From NCBI GenBank assembly GCA_026398875.1, contig JAPLSB010000022.1, positions 22,263-86,262 of the forward strand: DNA of 64,000 nucleotides, written 5' to 3'. Shown here one piece after another: positions 15,920-23,669 of the stretch (position 1 is its first letter; each line of letters begins with the position of its first letter). Below the pieces are notes generated by a model. The model saw only the letters and a program-made list of their open reading frames with translations, did not search any database and was not told the origin of the DNA. The DNA is from Gammaproteobacteria bacterium. GTDB lineage: Bacteria; Pseudomonadota; Gammaproteobacteria; Nevskiales; Nevskiaceae. The position numbers were made by a program, and so were the translations under genes.

Positions 15920-17128
15920 TTAGACGACTCCGGTTTCGAGGCGGGCGGCAGCGGCGGCCTTGGCTATGGTTTGACGCTTGACCATTTCGAGGAAGGCTTC
16001 GACGCGGGTGCGGATGCCTTCCAGTGCCGTGGTCTCGTGTTCGGTTTCGATCAGCAAGTGCGGAACGTCCTTCGCTTCGAAGGCTTCCTTGATCTCGGGG
16101 TAGTAGTACATGTGCGGCTCGCAGAACTTGGCCATCAGCACGATCATGCCGTCGGCCTTGCTCTTCGCCATCGCACCCAGCAGATAGGTTTCCCAGTCGG
16201 CGTTCTGGTCGACGCGCGTCGGGCACGGCACCTTGAGGTTGCGCTCCAGATACCACTTGGCGAGCGCATCGAGCGGGTCGCCGGCATCGTCGACATCGGT
16301 CGAGATGTAGCGCTGCCCGTGGTACAGATCGTCATCGACGACGATGCCGCCGCAGGATTCGATCAGATCGAGAATGCCGAGCTTCGGCGCCTGGCAGAAG
16401 TGCCCCGACAGGTAGACACGGACACCGCGCTGGCGGGTGGCGGCCGTTGCTTCAAGCCGTTCGATCAGGCGCTCCAGCAGCGCGCTGTGCGCAGCCTTGT
16501 CCATCACCATGCTCGACTTCACGGCCAGCTGCATCTGCCGTGCCGTCAGTGGTGAGGTGCCGCTGCGGCGCATGTCGTACAGCTTGCGAAGCAGTTGCCG
16601 GTTGCGGTTGAACAGACGGATCGAGGCGCGAATCGCGTCGTTGTCGATCGTGCGTCCGATCATCTCCTCAAGGCCTTCCTTCAGACCGGCAAACGTTTCC
16701 CGCGCGCGGCTGTGGCTCCACGGGTCGCTCATCGACGAGATCAGCTGGTAGAAGTGCACCCGCGTGTTCGGCAGCTTGGCGCGCACGACATCGGCAGCGC
16801 CGAGCACCTGCACGCAGTGATCACCGAACATGATCGCGTCCAGGAAGTCGAAATCGCCCTTGCAGGCCTGATCTACGACGCTGCGGGTGTAGCCGCAGTA
16901 GAACGGATAAATCATGCCGTGGCCGACCGTGATCGGCTCATGGTTCTCCTGCAGGATCACGGGCAGGCAGCCGGCGGCATGCGCCAGCTCGCCCGGAAAA
17001 TGCATGGGAAACGAACCCACCACCGGCGTTCCGTTCGCGGCTTTCCAGGCCCGTGAACTGGCCAGAGGATTTTCGGCTGCGGCCTCGAAGGCGGCAAAGA
17101 TCCCCTGTACGGAGGAATCAACGGACAT
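15920..17128 (-). CDS. 2-hydroxyacyl-CoA dehydratase/benzoyl-CoA reductase family subunit (BcrC-like)
   Basis: This is the partner subunit, 402 residues from ATG 17128. An in-frame ATG at 17164 falls inside the predicted -10/operator region, so the later start is preferred. Family signatures are MIYPFYCGYTR with Cys78, FGDHC with Cys105, a GGIVVDDDL block, and KFCEPHMYYYPEIK with Cys336, followed by IRTRVEAFLEM, the standard C-terminal pattern of HgdB/BcrC proteins. With the 454-residue subunit it should form the heterodimeric core fed with electrons by the activator at 13596. It is the first gene of the operon and is preceded by a strong-looking promoter. Such enzymes are generally damaged by O2, which contrasts with the AlkB-like hydroxylase at the operon's end. 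Confidence 0.88.
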   Translation of the reverse strand: MSVDSSVQGIFAAFEAAAENPLASSRAWKAANGTPVVGSFPMHFPGELAHAAGCLPVILQENHEPITVGHGMIYPFYCGYTRSVVDQACKGDFDFLDAIMFGDHCVQVLGAADVVRAKLPNTRVHFYQLISSMSDPWSHSRARETFAGLKEGLEEMIGRTIDNDAIRASIRLFNRNRQLLRKLYDMRRSGTSPLTARQMQLAVKSSMVMDKAAHSALLERLIERLEATAATRQRGVRVYLSGHFCQAPKLGILDLIESCGGIVVDDDLYHGQRYISTDVDDAGDPLDALAKWYLERNLKVPCPTRVDQNADWETYLLGAMAKSKADGMIVLMAKFCEPHMYYYPEIKEAFEAKDVPHLLIETEHETTALEGIRTRVEAFLEMVKRQTIAKAAAAARLETGVV

Positions 17129-17150
17129 GGACGGAACACTCGTGGGAATA

Positions 17151-17168
17151 TGGTACGGACCCATACTA
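17151..17168. promoter_or_regulatory. candidate operator, site 3 of the TRGTAYG-N4-CRTACYA family
   Basis: TGGTACG-GACC-CATACTA matches the consensus at all 14 defined positions. On the minus strand its TAGTAT is also the -10 element of the dehydratase operon promoter, so binding here would block RNA polymerase. It lies between the dehydratase operon and the divergent TetR gene. Confidence 0.7.
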
Positions 17169-17192
17169 TGCGTCGATATGAATTGATGTCAA
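17163..17192 (-). promoter_or_regulatory. sigma-70 promoter of the dehydratase operon
   Basis: On the minus strand a perfect -35 TTGACA (17192-17187) is followed after 18 bp by TAGTAT (17168-17163) as -10. Transcription would begin near 17156, upstream of the ATG at 17128. The -10 lies inside the 18-bp inverted repeat at 17151-17168, which predicts repression by a bound regulator. Confidence 0.65.
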
Positions 17193-17228
17193 CAAGACTT
17201 TGTGTGAAAAGACGCTTTTCTTAACAAC

Positions 17229-17251
17229 TTCAATTAAATCAATTTATTGAA
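17229..17251. promoter_or_regulatory. AT-rich imperfect palindrome in the TetR/dehydratase intergenic region
   Basis: TTCAATTAAAT-C-AATTTATTGAA is an imperfect inverted repeat with 9 of 11 half-site bases matching. The whole stretch from 17170 to 17300 is strongly AT-rich against a GC-rich background, as expected of a regulated divergent promoter region. No binder is known. Confidence 0.35.
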
Positions 17252-17264
17252 CTGCAATTTGAAA

Positions 17265-17281
17265 GATGAATTGCATTCATT
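17265..17281. promoter_or_regulatory. ATGAAT-N3-ATTCAT inverted repeat before the TetR gene
   Basis: ATGAAT-TGC-ATTCAT is a perfect inverted repeat centred 29 bp before the TetR start, a typical place for autoregulation. A similar dyad, GTGAAT-GCT-ATTCAT, lies at 28897-28911 in the promoter region of the TonB-dependent receptor. Confidence 0.4.
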
Positions 17282-17301
17282 AGTCAATCAGGAAAGGGCT
17301 T

Positions 17302-18006
17302 ATGGCCAAGATGACACCTCGCAAGCAGGCCAGCCGCCTGTCGATCGATGACCGCACCGCCGACATCCTTGCCGCCGCACGCGAGGTCATCTCGGTGAAG
17401 GGCTACGAAAACGTGCTGGTCGCCGATATCGCGCGCCAGGCCGGCATTGTCGAAGGCACGATCTACCGCTACTTCGAGAACAAGCGCGACCTGCTGGTAA
17501 AGGTCGCCGAGGTCTGGTTCAACGAGCAGCTCGCGGTCGACTCGCAGCTGCCGATGATCCACGGCACCCAGAACAAGCTTCGCCATATCGCCGCCCGGAC
17601 CCTGCAGATCATCAAGAGCGAGCCGGTGCTGAGCCGCTTCATGCTGATGGAACTGCGCCCCGATCCGAACTACCGCAGCACCGCATTCTTCGAAATGAAC
17701 CGCCGTTTCACGCGCGAAACGCTGCAGGTCTGCAAGGACGCGATCGCCAGCGGCGAGTTTCATGCCGATGTCTCGCCGGCGCTGGTCCGCGACATGCTGC
17801 ATGGCTGCATCGAGCACCGTACCTGGGCCTTCCTGCGTGGCGAAGGCGATTTTTCGATCGACGAGATTTCCGACGGCATCGCCACCGTCGTCTATCGCGG
17901 CATGGCGACCCAGCCGGCCAGCACCGACAATGCGGCGCGCATCGATGCCGCCGTGGCGCGCCTGGAGGCCGTCGCCACGCGGCTTGGCGGGCCGTCAGCG
18001 GCCTGA
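17302..18006 (+). CDS. TetR/AcrR-family transcriptional regulator
   Basis: The 234-residue protein has the TetR DNA-binding domain at the N terminus (about 18-65: ADILAAAREVISVKGYENVLVADIARQAGIVEGTIYRYFENK), followed by a helical ligand-binding and dimerisation domain. The ATG at 17302 follows AGGAAAG at 17290-17296. It is divergent from the dehydratase operon, with 173 bp of AT-rich DNA between the starts, and is the natural candidate to bind the 18-bp repeats at 17151, 10446 and 7804. The ligand is probably an acyl-CoA or a related pathway intermediate, by analogy with other catabolic TetR proteins; nothing in the sequence proves it. Confidence 0.92.
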   Translation: MAKMTPRKQASRLSIDDRTADILAAAREVISVKGYENVLVADIARQAGIVEGTIYRYFENKRDLLVKVAEVWFNEQLAVDSQLPMIHGTQNKLRHIAARTLQIIKSEPVLSRFMLMELRPDPNYRSTAFFEMNRRFTRETLQVCKDAIASGEFHADVSPALVRDMLHGCIEHRTWAFLRGEGDFSIDEISDGIATVVYRGMATQPASTDNAARIDAAVARLEAVATRLGGPSAA

Positions 18007-18043
18007 GCACGCGCGGCAAGCTGCGCGGGGTCTCGGGCCCCGC

Positions 18044-18775
18044 TCACTTCATGGTCAGCAGCCGATCGGGTGCGAAAGCCATGGTCAGTCGCAGCGGATC
18101 GACATGCACGCCGTTGGCCAGCACCTCGAAATGCAGATGCGCGCCGGTGGCGCGCCCGGTGGCACCGACGAAACCGACGATGTCGCCGCGGCGAATCACC
18201 GAGCCGCTGCGCAAGCCCGGCATGAACTTCAGCAGGTGGCCGTAGACCGTCTCCACGCCATGGCCATGGTTGATGCGCAGGTGGTTGCCGTAGAACGGCC
18301 GCTTGCCGAGCTCGCTGATCACGCCATCCTGCGCGGCCCGGATCGGCGTGCCGGATGCCGCAACGTAATCGACACCGTAGTGAAACCCCTGCTGCTTCTT
18401 GACTGGATGGACGCGCGAACCGTAGGTCGAGCTGATGCTCAGCTGGCTCAGCGGCGAGCGCAGCGTGGCGGCAAACTCCAGCGTCGAGATCGGCCGCTCG
18501 GTGCCCGCGTCACCCGTCAGCGATTGCGTCGGCTTGGGTACCGTCGGCAGCGTGAACAGCACCGGAATCCGCTTCGGTGGCGACGGCCGCTTCGCGGTGA
18601 CCACGGTCACCGACGCTGCATCGGGCAGCGCCCGCAATGCGGTGGGATGTGCTGCAGCCGGCTTTGTCGATGCCTGTGCAGCACCGAGCAGCAGAGTGCC
18701 GATGACGGCCAGCCGCAAGCCGCCAACGACCACCATCGTCAGCGTCCTGCCCATCAATCCGGAATGCGCTTGCAC
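18044..18775 (-). CDS. M23-family metallopeptidase
   Basis: This 243-residue LytM/M23 endopeptidase probably acts on peptidoglycan in the periplasm. The zinc site is complete: HYGVDY (first His and Asp) and HLHFE near the C terminus, with GHGVETVYGH between them. The start is the GTG at 18775, preceded by GAGGAGG at a spacing of 7. A signal-like hydrophobic segment (MVVVGGLRLAVIGTLLLGAA) precedes a Pro/Ala-containing linker. It is convergent with the TetR gene. Without an accessory domain visible, a role in cell separation or envelope remodelling cannot be narrowed further. Confidence 0.88.
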   Translation of the reverse strand: MQAHSGLMGRTLTMVVVGGLRLAVIGTLLLGAAQASTKPAAAHPTALRALPDAASVTVVTAKRPSPPKRIPVLFTLPTVPKPTQSLTGDAGTERPISTLEFAATLRSPLSQLSISSTYGSRVHPVKKQQGFHYGVDYVAASGTPIRAAQDGVISELGKRPFYGNHLRINHGHGVETVYGHLLKFMPGLRSGSVIRRGDIVGFVGATGRATGAHLHFEVLANGVHVDPLRLTMAFAPDRLLTMK

Positions 18776-18848
18776 AAGGCTGCCTCCTCAGCACGTGCCG
18801 ATGGTCACCCCCGAGTGGTCCCGGGTGGCGACGGTACGAACCGCGTCG

Positions 18849-20162
18849 TTATCCGGCGCGCGCGCGCAGCGCGGCGTTGCGTTCGAGTTCGGTATTGATG
18901 AACTTGACCCAGTTGGCGGCAGCATCGGCCTGGGTTTCGGAAGCGGAGGCATTGGCGAACGCCTGCTTGGCTTCGACCAGCTTGCCGTTGTTGTAGAGCG
19001 CGGTACCGAGCTGCATGCTCAGGTTGCCCGGATTGCTGACGTTCTTGCCGCCCAGCGCCGCCCGATAGGCTTCCGCCGCCTTGGTCCAGTCGCCGGTCTG
19101 CGTGTACGCCTGGCCGAGGTAGTTGTAGTGCTTCGATTCGCCGGTCAGCGACGCCAGCTTGGTCAGCACCGGGATCGAGCGGTCGACTTCCTTGGCGATG
19201 GCCAGCGCCTGCGCCAGCAGCTGCAGGTTTTCGGCATCGAGCGGAATGCTCTTGTCCTTCATCTTGGCGGTGATCAGGTCGACGGCACGCTGCGGCGCTT
19301 CCTCGGCCAGATACAGGCGGGCCAGGTTCAGCACGTCAGGTGCGTTGGTCAGGTAGCCACCCTTGTAGGCGGCATGCATGACCACGGCCTGCTTGTGCTG
19401 GTTGCCTTCCAGCCCGTAAAGCCCGGCCAGCTGCACGAAGTAGGTTTCCTTCGGGTGGTTCGCCGCCAGGATCTCCATCACCCGGATCGCACTCTTGTAG
19501 TCCTTCAGCTCGAAGAACACCGCGCGCAGCAGACCCAGCCAGTTTTCCTTCGGCTCCTGCTTGCGCTCCTTGGCAATTGCCAGCGCCTTCAGGATCGGCG
19601 CCTTGGCCTGCGCGTACTTCTGCTGCTGGTAGTAGGCCTGCGCGTACAGGATGTAGGCATCCGGCTGCACGTCGGCGACCACGCTGAACCACTTGTCCAT
19701 CACCTTGATCGACTTCGGATAGTCCTCGATCAGGAAGTAGGTCTGGGCCAGCGCGAACAGGGCGTTGTCGCGCAGGCCGTCCGGCAGGTTGGCCTGCTTC
19801 AGCACGTTGGTGTAGGCACCGATGGCGCGCTTGTTGTCATCGGTGGTGCGGTAGATCGCCGCGTACTGCACCCACAGCGTGGCGCGTTCGTAGTCGTTGA
19901 GCTTGTCGATCTTCGCCTTCAAGACATCGAGCGCGGCTTCCGCGGCCTTGTAGTTCTTGGCGTCGAAAGCCTTCTGGGCGACCTCCATCTGCTTGTAGGT
20001 CGCCTGGCTCAGAGTCTGGGTAACCCGAGTCGCGGTCTTCGCCTTCTTGTCGTCGGCCGCGTGGGCGCTGCTGATCGATCCGGCCGACAGGCCGACCATC
20101 ACGGCGAGCGCTGCGGCGCGATACAGCCCGGTCCTGCGCATGGAAGTGCCGATGCGGATCAT
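18849..20162 (-). CDS. periplasmic TPR protein of the TonB operon
   Basis: The 437-residue protein has a signal peptide ending at SSAHA (about residue 35) and then tetratricopeptide-type helices through most of its length; readable units include ALFALAQTYFLIEDYPKSIKVMDKWF and AEAYRAALGGKNVSNPGNLS. Its ATG overlaps the TonB stop by one base (TAATG), so translation is coupled. TPR proteins of this kind close the DUF3450-ExbB-ExbB-ExbD-ExbD-TonB operons of many marine and hydrocarbon-using Gammaproteobacteria. TtpC/TonB2 systems of Vibrio are the studied relatives. A scaffold role linking TonB to the outer membrane is inferred. Confidence 0.85.
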   Translation of the reverse strand: MIRIGTSMRRTGLYRAAALAVMVGLSAGSISSAHAADDKKAKTATRVTQTLSQATYKQMEVAQKAFDAKNYKAAEAALDVLKAKIDKLNDYERATLWVQYAAIYRTTDDNKRAIGAYTNVLKQANLPDGLRDNALFALAQTYFLIEDYPKSIKVMDKWFSVVADVQPDAYILYAQAYYQQQKYAQAKAPILKALAIAKERKQEPKENWLGLLRAVFFELKDYKSAIRVMEILAANHPKETYFVQLAGLYGLEGNQHKQAVVMHAAYKGGYLTNAPDVLNLARLYLAEEAPQRAVDLITAKMKDKSIPLDAENLQLLAQALAIAKEVDRSIPVLTKLASLTGESKHYNYLGQAYTQTGDWTKAAEAYRAALGGKNVSNPGNLSMQLGTALYNNGKLVEAKQAFANASASETQADAAANWVKFINTELERNAALRARAG

Positions 20163-20824
20163 TATTTCTTGTCCAGCTTGAAGGTGATGACGTGGCGCAC
20201 GCCGGGCACGCGGATCGGCAGGCCATTCTCGACGCGCGGCTTGTACTTGAACTTCAGCACCGCCTTGCTCGCGGCCTGGTCGAAGACACCCTTGGGCTGC
20301 GACTCGATGATGATCGGGTCGGCCGTGGCACCGGTTTCGGTCACCGTGAACTCGAGCAGCACATAGCCTTCGATGCCTCGGCTGGACGCACTCTGCGGAT
20401 AGAGCGGCGCGACCTTGACGATCGGCAGGTATTCGCCATCCGACGCTGACAGCGCGAAGCCGGTGTTCTTGGCCACGTCCTTGTCGACCTTGATCTGGCC
20501 GATGTTGACCGCGGCCGAAGTCGGGCCTTCGACCGACATGCGCTGCGTCGGCACTTCCGGCGCGACATCCTTCTGCGGCAGTTCAGGCGGCGGCTTGCGC
20601 TCGCGGGTTTCGACTTCGAAGCTCTTCTTCAGCCGCACGAAGTCGATCGTCGGCAGCACTTCCACCTTGTCGACGCCGACATTGCTGTGGGTGATCAGCG
20701 TATGCAGCAGCCAGAACATGCCGGTGATCACGCTGATGCCGACGGCGAAGGCCGGCACGAAGCGCATCGGGCTCAGGGTCAGACTCTGCTTGGGGATCGA
20801 TGGCCCCGGAGTGATGGTTGCCAT
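20162..20824 (-). CDS. tonB: TonB-family energy transducer
   Basis: The 220-residue protein has one N-terminal membrane anchor (about 22-44), a proline-rich periplasmic segment that is short (ERKPPPELPQKDVAPEVP), and the C-terminal TonB domain: PLYPQSASSRGIEGYVLLEFTV and FKYKPRVENG. It transmits the proton-motive energy captured by ExbB/ExbD to TonB-dependent receptors. The gene is 3 bp from the upstream exbD and overlaps the TPR gene. The short spacer is typical of TonB2-type proteins, which need a helper such as the large ExbB/TtpC found in the same operon. Confidence 0.92.
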   Translation of the reverse strand: MATITPGPSIPKQSLTLSPMRFVPAFAVGISVITGMFWLLHTLITHSNVGVDKVEVLPTIDFVRLKKSFEVETRERKPPPELPQKDVAPEVPTQRMSVEGPTSAAVNIGQIKVDKDVAKNTGFALSASDGEYLPIVKVAPLYPQSASSRGIEGYVLLEFTVTETGATADPIIIESQPKGVFDQAASKAVLKFKYKPRVENGLPIRVPGVRHVITFKLDKK

Positions 20825-20827
20825 GAT

Positions 20828-21238
20828 TCAGCCGCCCTCGCCCTTGGTCCCGACGGAAACAGTGGCAATACCACCGGCCTGCACCTGTTCCATGACCTTG
20901 CTCATGATCCCGCTCTCCGACAGCTTGTCGGCCTGGATCACGACGGTGTCATCGGGGCGCTCGGCGTGCATGCGCTCGACCATCGCCCGCACTTCCGGCA
21001 GCGACACCTTCTTGCGATCCATCCAGATCTCGCCGTTGGCACGGACCGCGATCAGGATGTTGCCGCTGTCGCGGTGCTCGGCGGTGTCGGCATCGGACGG
21101 AATGATCTTGACGCCGGCCTGTTTCACGAACGACGTGATGATGATGAAAAAGATCAGCAGGTTGAAGACGAAGTCCAGCATCGGCGCCAGGTCGATGCCG
21201 TGGTGCTCTTCGTCATGACTGTGTCGCTGGGGCATCAT
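20828..21238 (-). CDS. exbD: ExbD/TolR-family biopolymer transporter
   Basis: The 136-residue protein has the ExbD layout: a short cytoplasmic N terminus with IDLAPMLDF, one membrane helix (about 22-40) carrying the conserved Asp (MLDFVFNLL) needed for proton movement, and a periplasmic domain. Two adjacent ATGs (21238 and 21235) are possible starts. It is the second of two exbD copies in the operon, 19 bp after the first. Duplicate ExbD subunits suggest a heteromeric stator. Confidence 0.92.
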   Translation of the reverse strand: MMPQRHSHDEEHHGIDLAPMLDFVFNLLIFFIIITSFVKQAGVKIIPSDADTAEHRDSGNILIAVRANGEIWMDRKKVSLPEVRAMVERMHAERPDDTVVIQADKLSESGIMSKVMEQVQAGGIATVSVGTKGEGG

Positions 21239-21257
21239 GGCTTTCGACCCTTCCTGT

Positions 21258-21692
21258 TCACTGGGTACGGCTGGTGTTGGTCGGGGCGATCGATACGTTC
21301 ATGATCCCGCCCTTCCTGACTTCATCCATCACGCCGACGACGATGCCGGTCGGCGACTTGGTGTTGGCGACCACGATCACCGAGCCTTCCGGCTTTTCGC
21401 CCTTGAAGCGCTCGACGTTCGGGCGCACCGATGCCTTGTCGATCAGACGCTGGTCGACCACGATGTCACCGTTGGCGCGCACCGCGATGTACATCGTCGA
21501 ATCATCGTTGTCGGTCTTTTTCGCGTTGTTGCTCGGCGGCGGCGTCGACAGCGTGAGGCCGACTTCCTTGACGAAGATCGCCGTGATGATGAAAAAGATC
21601 AGCAGGTTCAGCACGAAGTCGAGCATCGGCGCCAGATCGATGCCGTGATCCTCGTCGTCACCTTCGTCTACTGCGTTGGACATGCGACGCAT
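21258..21692 (-). CDS. exbD: ExbD/TolR-family biopolymer transporter (first copy)
   Basis: The 144-residue protein is a paralogue of the next exbD, with the same IDLAPMLDFVLNLLIFF helix and its proton-binding Asp, but a different periplasmic domain (SPTGIVVGVMDEVRKGG). The N terminus is acidic (DEGDDEDHG). It lies 23 bp after the small ExbB gene. Together the two copies probably occupy distinct places in one ExbB-ExbD complex. Confidence 0.92.
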   Translation of the reverse strand: MRRMSNAVDEGDDEDHGIDLAPMLDFVLNLLIFFIITAIFVKEVGLTLSTPPPSNNAKKTDNDDSTMYIAVRANGDIVVDQRLIDKASVRPNVERFKGEKPEGSVIVVANTKSPTGIVVGVMDEVRKGGIMNVSIAPTNTSRTQ

Positions 21693-21715
21693 GGCGTGGA
21701 CTCCTGATCGGGTTG

Positions 21716-22240
21716 CTAGAACTTGAAGCGGTCGGCCAGCAGTTCGGTTTCATGGCGGATCGCCGCCTGGAACTTGAACACCGGGTACATGCCGGACACG
21801 CTCACCGCGAGGCCGGTCATCGTGCAGTTCATCGCCTTCGACACGCCGGCAGCCATCGTCCGGGCATCAGCCGAACCAAGGATCGCCATCGAATCGAACA
21901 CTTCGAGCATGCCGATCACGGTGCCGACCAGACCCAGCAGCGGGCATAGCGGCACCAGCACCTTGACCATCGGCAGGTTGGCGCTCATGCCGCTCGACAG
22001 CCGCGACACCAGCGTCTTGCGGATCTGGTGCGCCGCCCAGGACTTGCGCTCGGACCTGGCTTCCCAGATCGCCAGCGCTTCCTCGGTCATCTTCGGCAGC
22101 GTGAACCGGAAGAACCACAGCCGCTCGAAGATCAGCGCCCACATGACGATGCCGGAGACGAAGATCCAGGCAACCAGCTGGCCACCGGCAACCATCAAGC
22201 CGGCGACGGCTTCATACGGGGCCAGCAGGAGCTCAAGCAT
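21716..22240 (-). CDS. exbB: ExbB/TolQ/MotA-family proton channel (small copy)
   Basis: The 174-residue product begins at ATG 22240, overlapping the stop of the preceding gene by 8 bp. A GTG at 22249 is an alternative. Three membrane segments are visible: about 15-40, 92-112 with the hallmark PLLGLVGTVIGM, and 128-150 with MAAGVSKAMNCTMTGLAVSV. It forms the inner-membrane channel with ExbD. The operon carries this minimal ExbB in addition to the large one. Confidence 0.92.
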   Translation of the reverse strand: MLELLLAPYEAVAGLMVAGGQLVAWIFVSGIVMWALIFERLWFFRFTLPKMTEEALAIWEARSERKSWAAHQIRKTLVSRLSSGMSANLPMVKVLVPLCPLLGLVGTVIGMLEVFDSMAILGSADARTMAAGVSKAMNCTMTGLAVSVSGMYPVFKFQAAIRHETELLADRFKF

Positions 22241-23669
22241 GGGCCGCACCGTTGCGGGCTTCGAGCGTTTCGGCGAGCAGGCCGGTGCTCTGCTGATCGA
22301 GGATCTGCACCAGACGCTTGGAGCGTGACGCCAGTGCCGAGTTGATGAACAGCAGCGGGATCGCGATGCCGAGACCCAGCACGGTGGCGATCATCGCCTT
22401 GCCGATACCGGCGGCCATCAGCTTCGGGTCACCCGAGCCGGATTCGGTGATCGACTGGAAGGTCTCGATCATGCCGATGACGGTGCCGACCAGGCCGAGC
22501 AGCGGGCCGGCCGCGACGACCAGCTTCACGAACGGCTGGACGCGCTGGATCGCCGGCAGCTCCTTCAGCACCGCTTCGGAGATGCGCAGTTCGACGACTT
22601 CGGCATCTTCGTCCTTCGGCATAGCCGAGCCCTTGAACGCCAGCAGCACGCGGCCGACCGGGTTGTCCGTACTCAGATTGTTGAGGTTGGCGAGCTGCTT
22701 GCCGACCTTGCTCGACACCACGGTCAGGTAGAAGAACTGGTAGATCGCGAGGATCGAGCCGATCGCGCCGACCAGCAGGATCAGGTAGGCCACCCAGCCG
22801 CCGACATGAATGCGCTCCATGATTTCCGGCCGCTGCGAATACAGGCCGATCAGCACGCCGCGCGACGGATCGACGACCATCGGCGCATAGCCAGACGTGG
22901 TCGATTCGAAGCTGCCGATGGTGCTCTGGAAGTGGCCGCCCGGCTGCTTAGGCGGCACCGAGAAGCTGGTGGCGCCGGTTTCGTACGACAGGAACTGGCC
23001 TTCCGAAATCGCCACGAACGGGCCGATGCGGGTCACCGCCTTCTTGCCGATCTCGCCGGACGGCTGGGTGACGCTGGCGTCGAAGCGCGCGATCTTGCCG
23101 CCTTCGGTCATCTCGCGCTGCATCTCGAACCAGAAGCCCTGCAGATCTTCGATCGGCGGCATCGTCTTGGTCTGGGCCAGACGGTCAAGCTGGGCGATGC
23201 GGTCCGGGAACTGCACGGTCAGCATCGAGTTGCGTGCGGCCGATGCGAAGTCGCCCGCACTCTGGCGCATCACGCCGAACAGCTCGCCTAAGTTGCCGGC
23301 CGAGGCATCGCGCGAGGTCATCAGCTCGGCGATTTCCTTGTCATTGACTTCGAACTGGCGCTGCAGCGCGGCCGCTTCGGCTTCCAGCGCTTCCTTCTGG
23401 CGCTTGGCATCGGCCAGCAGGCTGGCCTGCTGGTCGCGCGACGCCGCGAAGCGGGCTTCGCGCTCGGCGTTCAGCGCGGCGTCCTTCTGGTCGGCCTTCC
23501 TGACCTGATTGAGCAGCTCGTCCAGCGACTTGGCACCGGCAGCGTCCTGCGCCATCACCGGCGCGCAGACCGCCATCGACGAAATAAGGAGCGTCGCCGA
23601 AAGCCGGGCGACGAAGGAGGTGCGTGCAACGCGGGGGGAATTGGCGTGATTCATGGTGGCGACGCTCAC
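22233..23669 (-). CDS. large ExbB/TolQ-like protein with periplasmic coiled coil (TtpC-like)
   Basis: This 478-residue protein has a signal peptide (cleavage near VMAQD), a long charged coiled-coil region (about residues 45-130, rich in Lys, Glu, Ala and Gln), an additional periplasmic domain, and then the MotA/TolQ/ExbB domain with three membrane helices, including GPLLGLVGTVIGM and MAAGIGKAMIATVLGLGIAIP. The architecture matches TtpC of Vibrio TonB2 systems, which bridges ExbB/ExbD and TonB across the periplasm. The GTG at 23669 overlaps the previous stop (GTGA); the ATG at 23654 is the alternative and also precedes the signal sequence. Confidence 0.9.
   Translation of the reverse strand: MSVATMNHANSPRVARTSFVARLSATLLISSMAVCAPVMAQDAAGAKSLDELLNQVRKADQKDAALNAEREARFAASRDQQASLLADAKRQKEALEAEAAALQRQFEVNDKEIAELMTSRDASAGNLGELFGVMRQSAGDFASAARNSMLTVQFPDRIAQLDRLAQTKTMPPIEDLQGFWFEMQREMTEGGKIARFDASVTQPSGEIGKKAVTRIGPFVAISEGQFLSYETGATSFSVPPKQPGGHFQSTIGSFESTTSGYAPMVVDPSRGVLIGLYSQRPEIMERIHVGGWVAYLILLVGAIGSILAIYQFFYLTVVSSKVGKQLANLNNLSTDNPVGRVLLAFKGSAMPKDEDAEVVELRISEAVLKELPAIQRVQPFVKLVVAAGPLLGLVGTVIGMIETFQSITESGSGDPKLMAAGIGKAMIATVLGLGIAIPLLFINSALASRSKRLVQILDQQSTGLLAETLEARNGAAHA

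Noticed and set aside
13596..17128. Direct naming as bcrABCD benzoyl-CoA reductase genes
   Set aside because: Only one activator is present and no other benzoyl-CoA pathway gene (bamA/oah, had) is nearby, so a named function would be unsafe.
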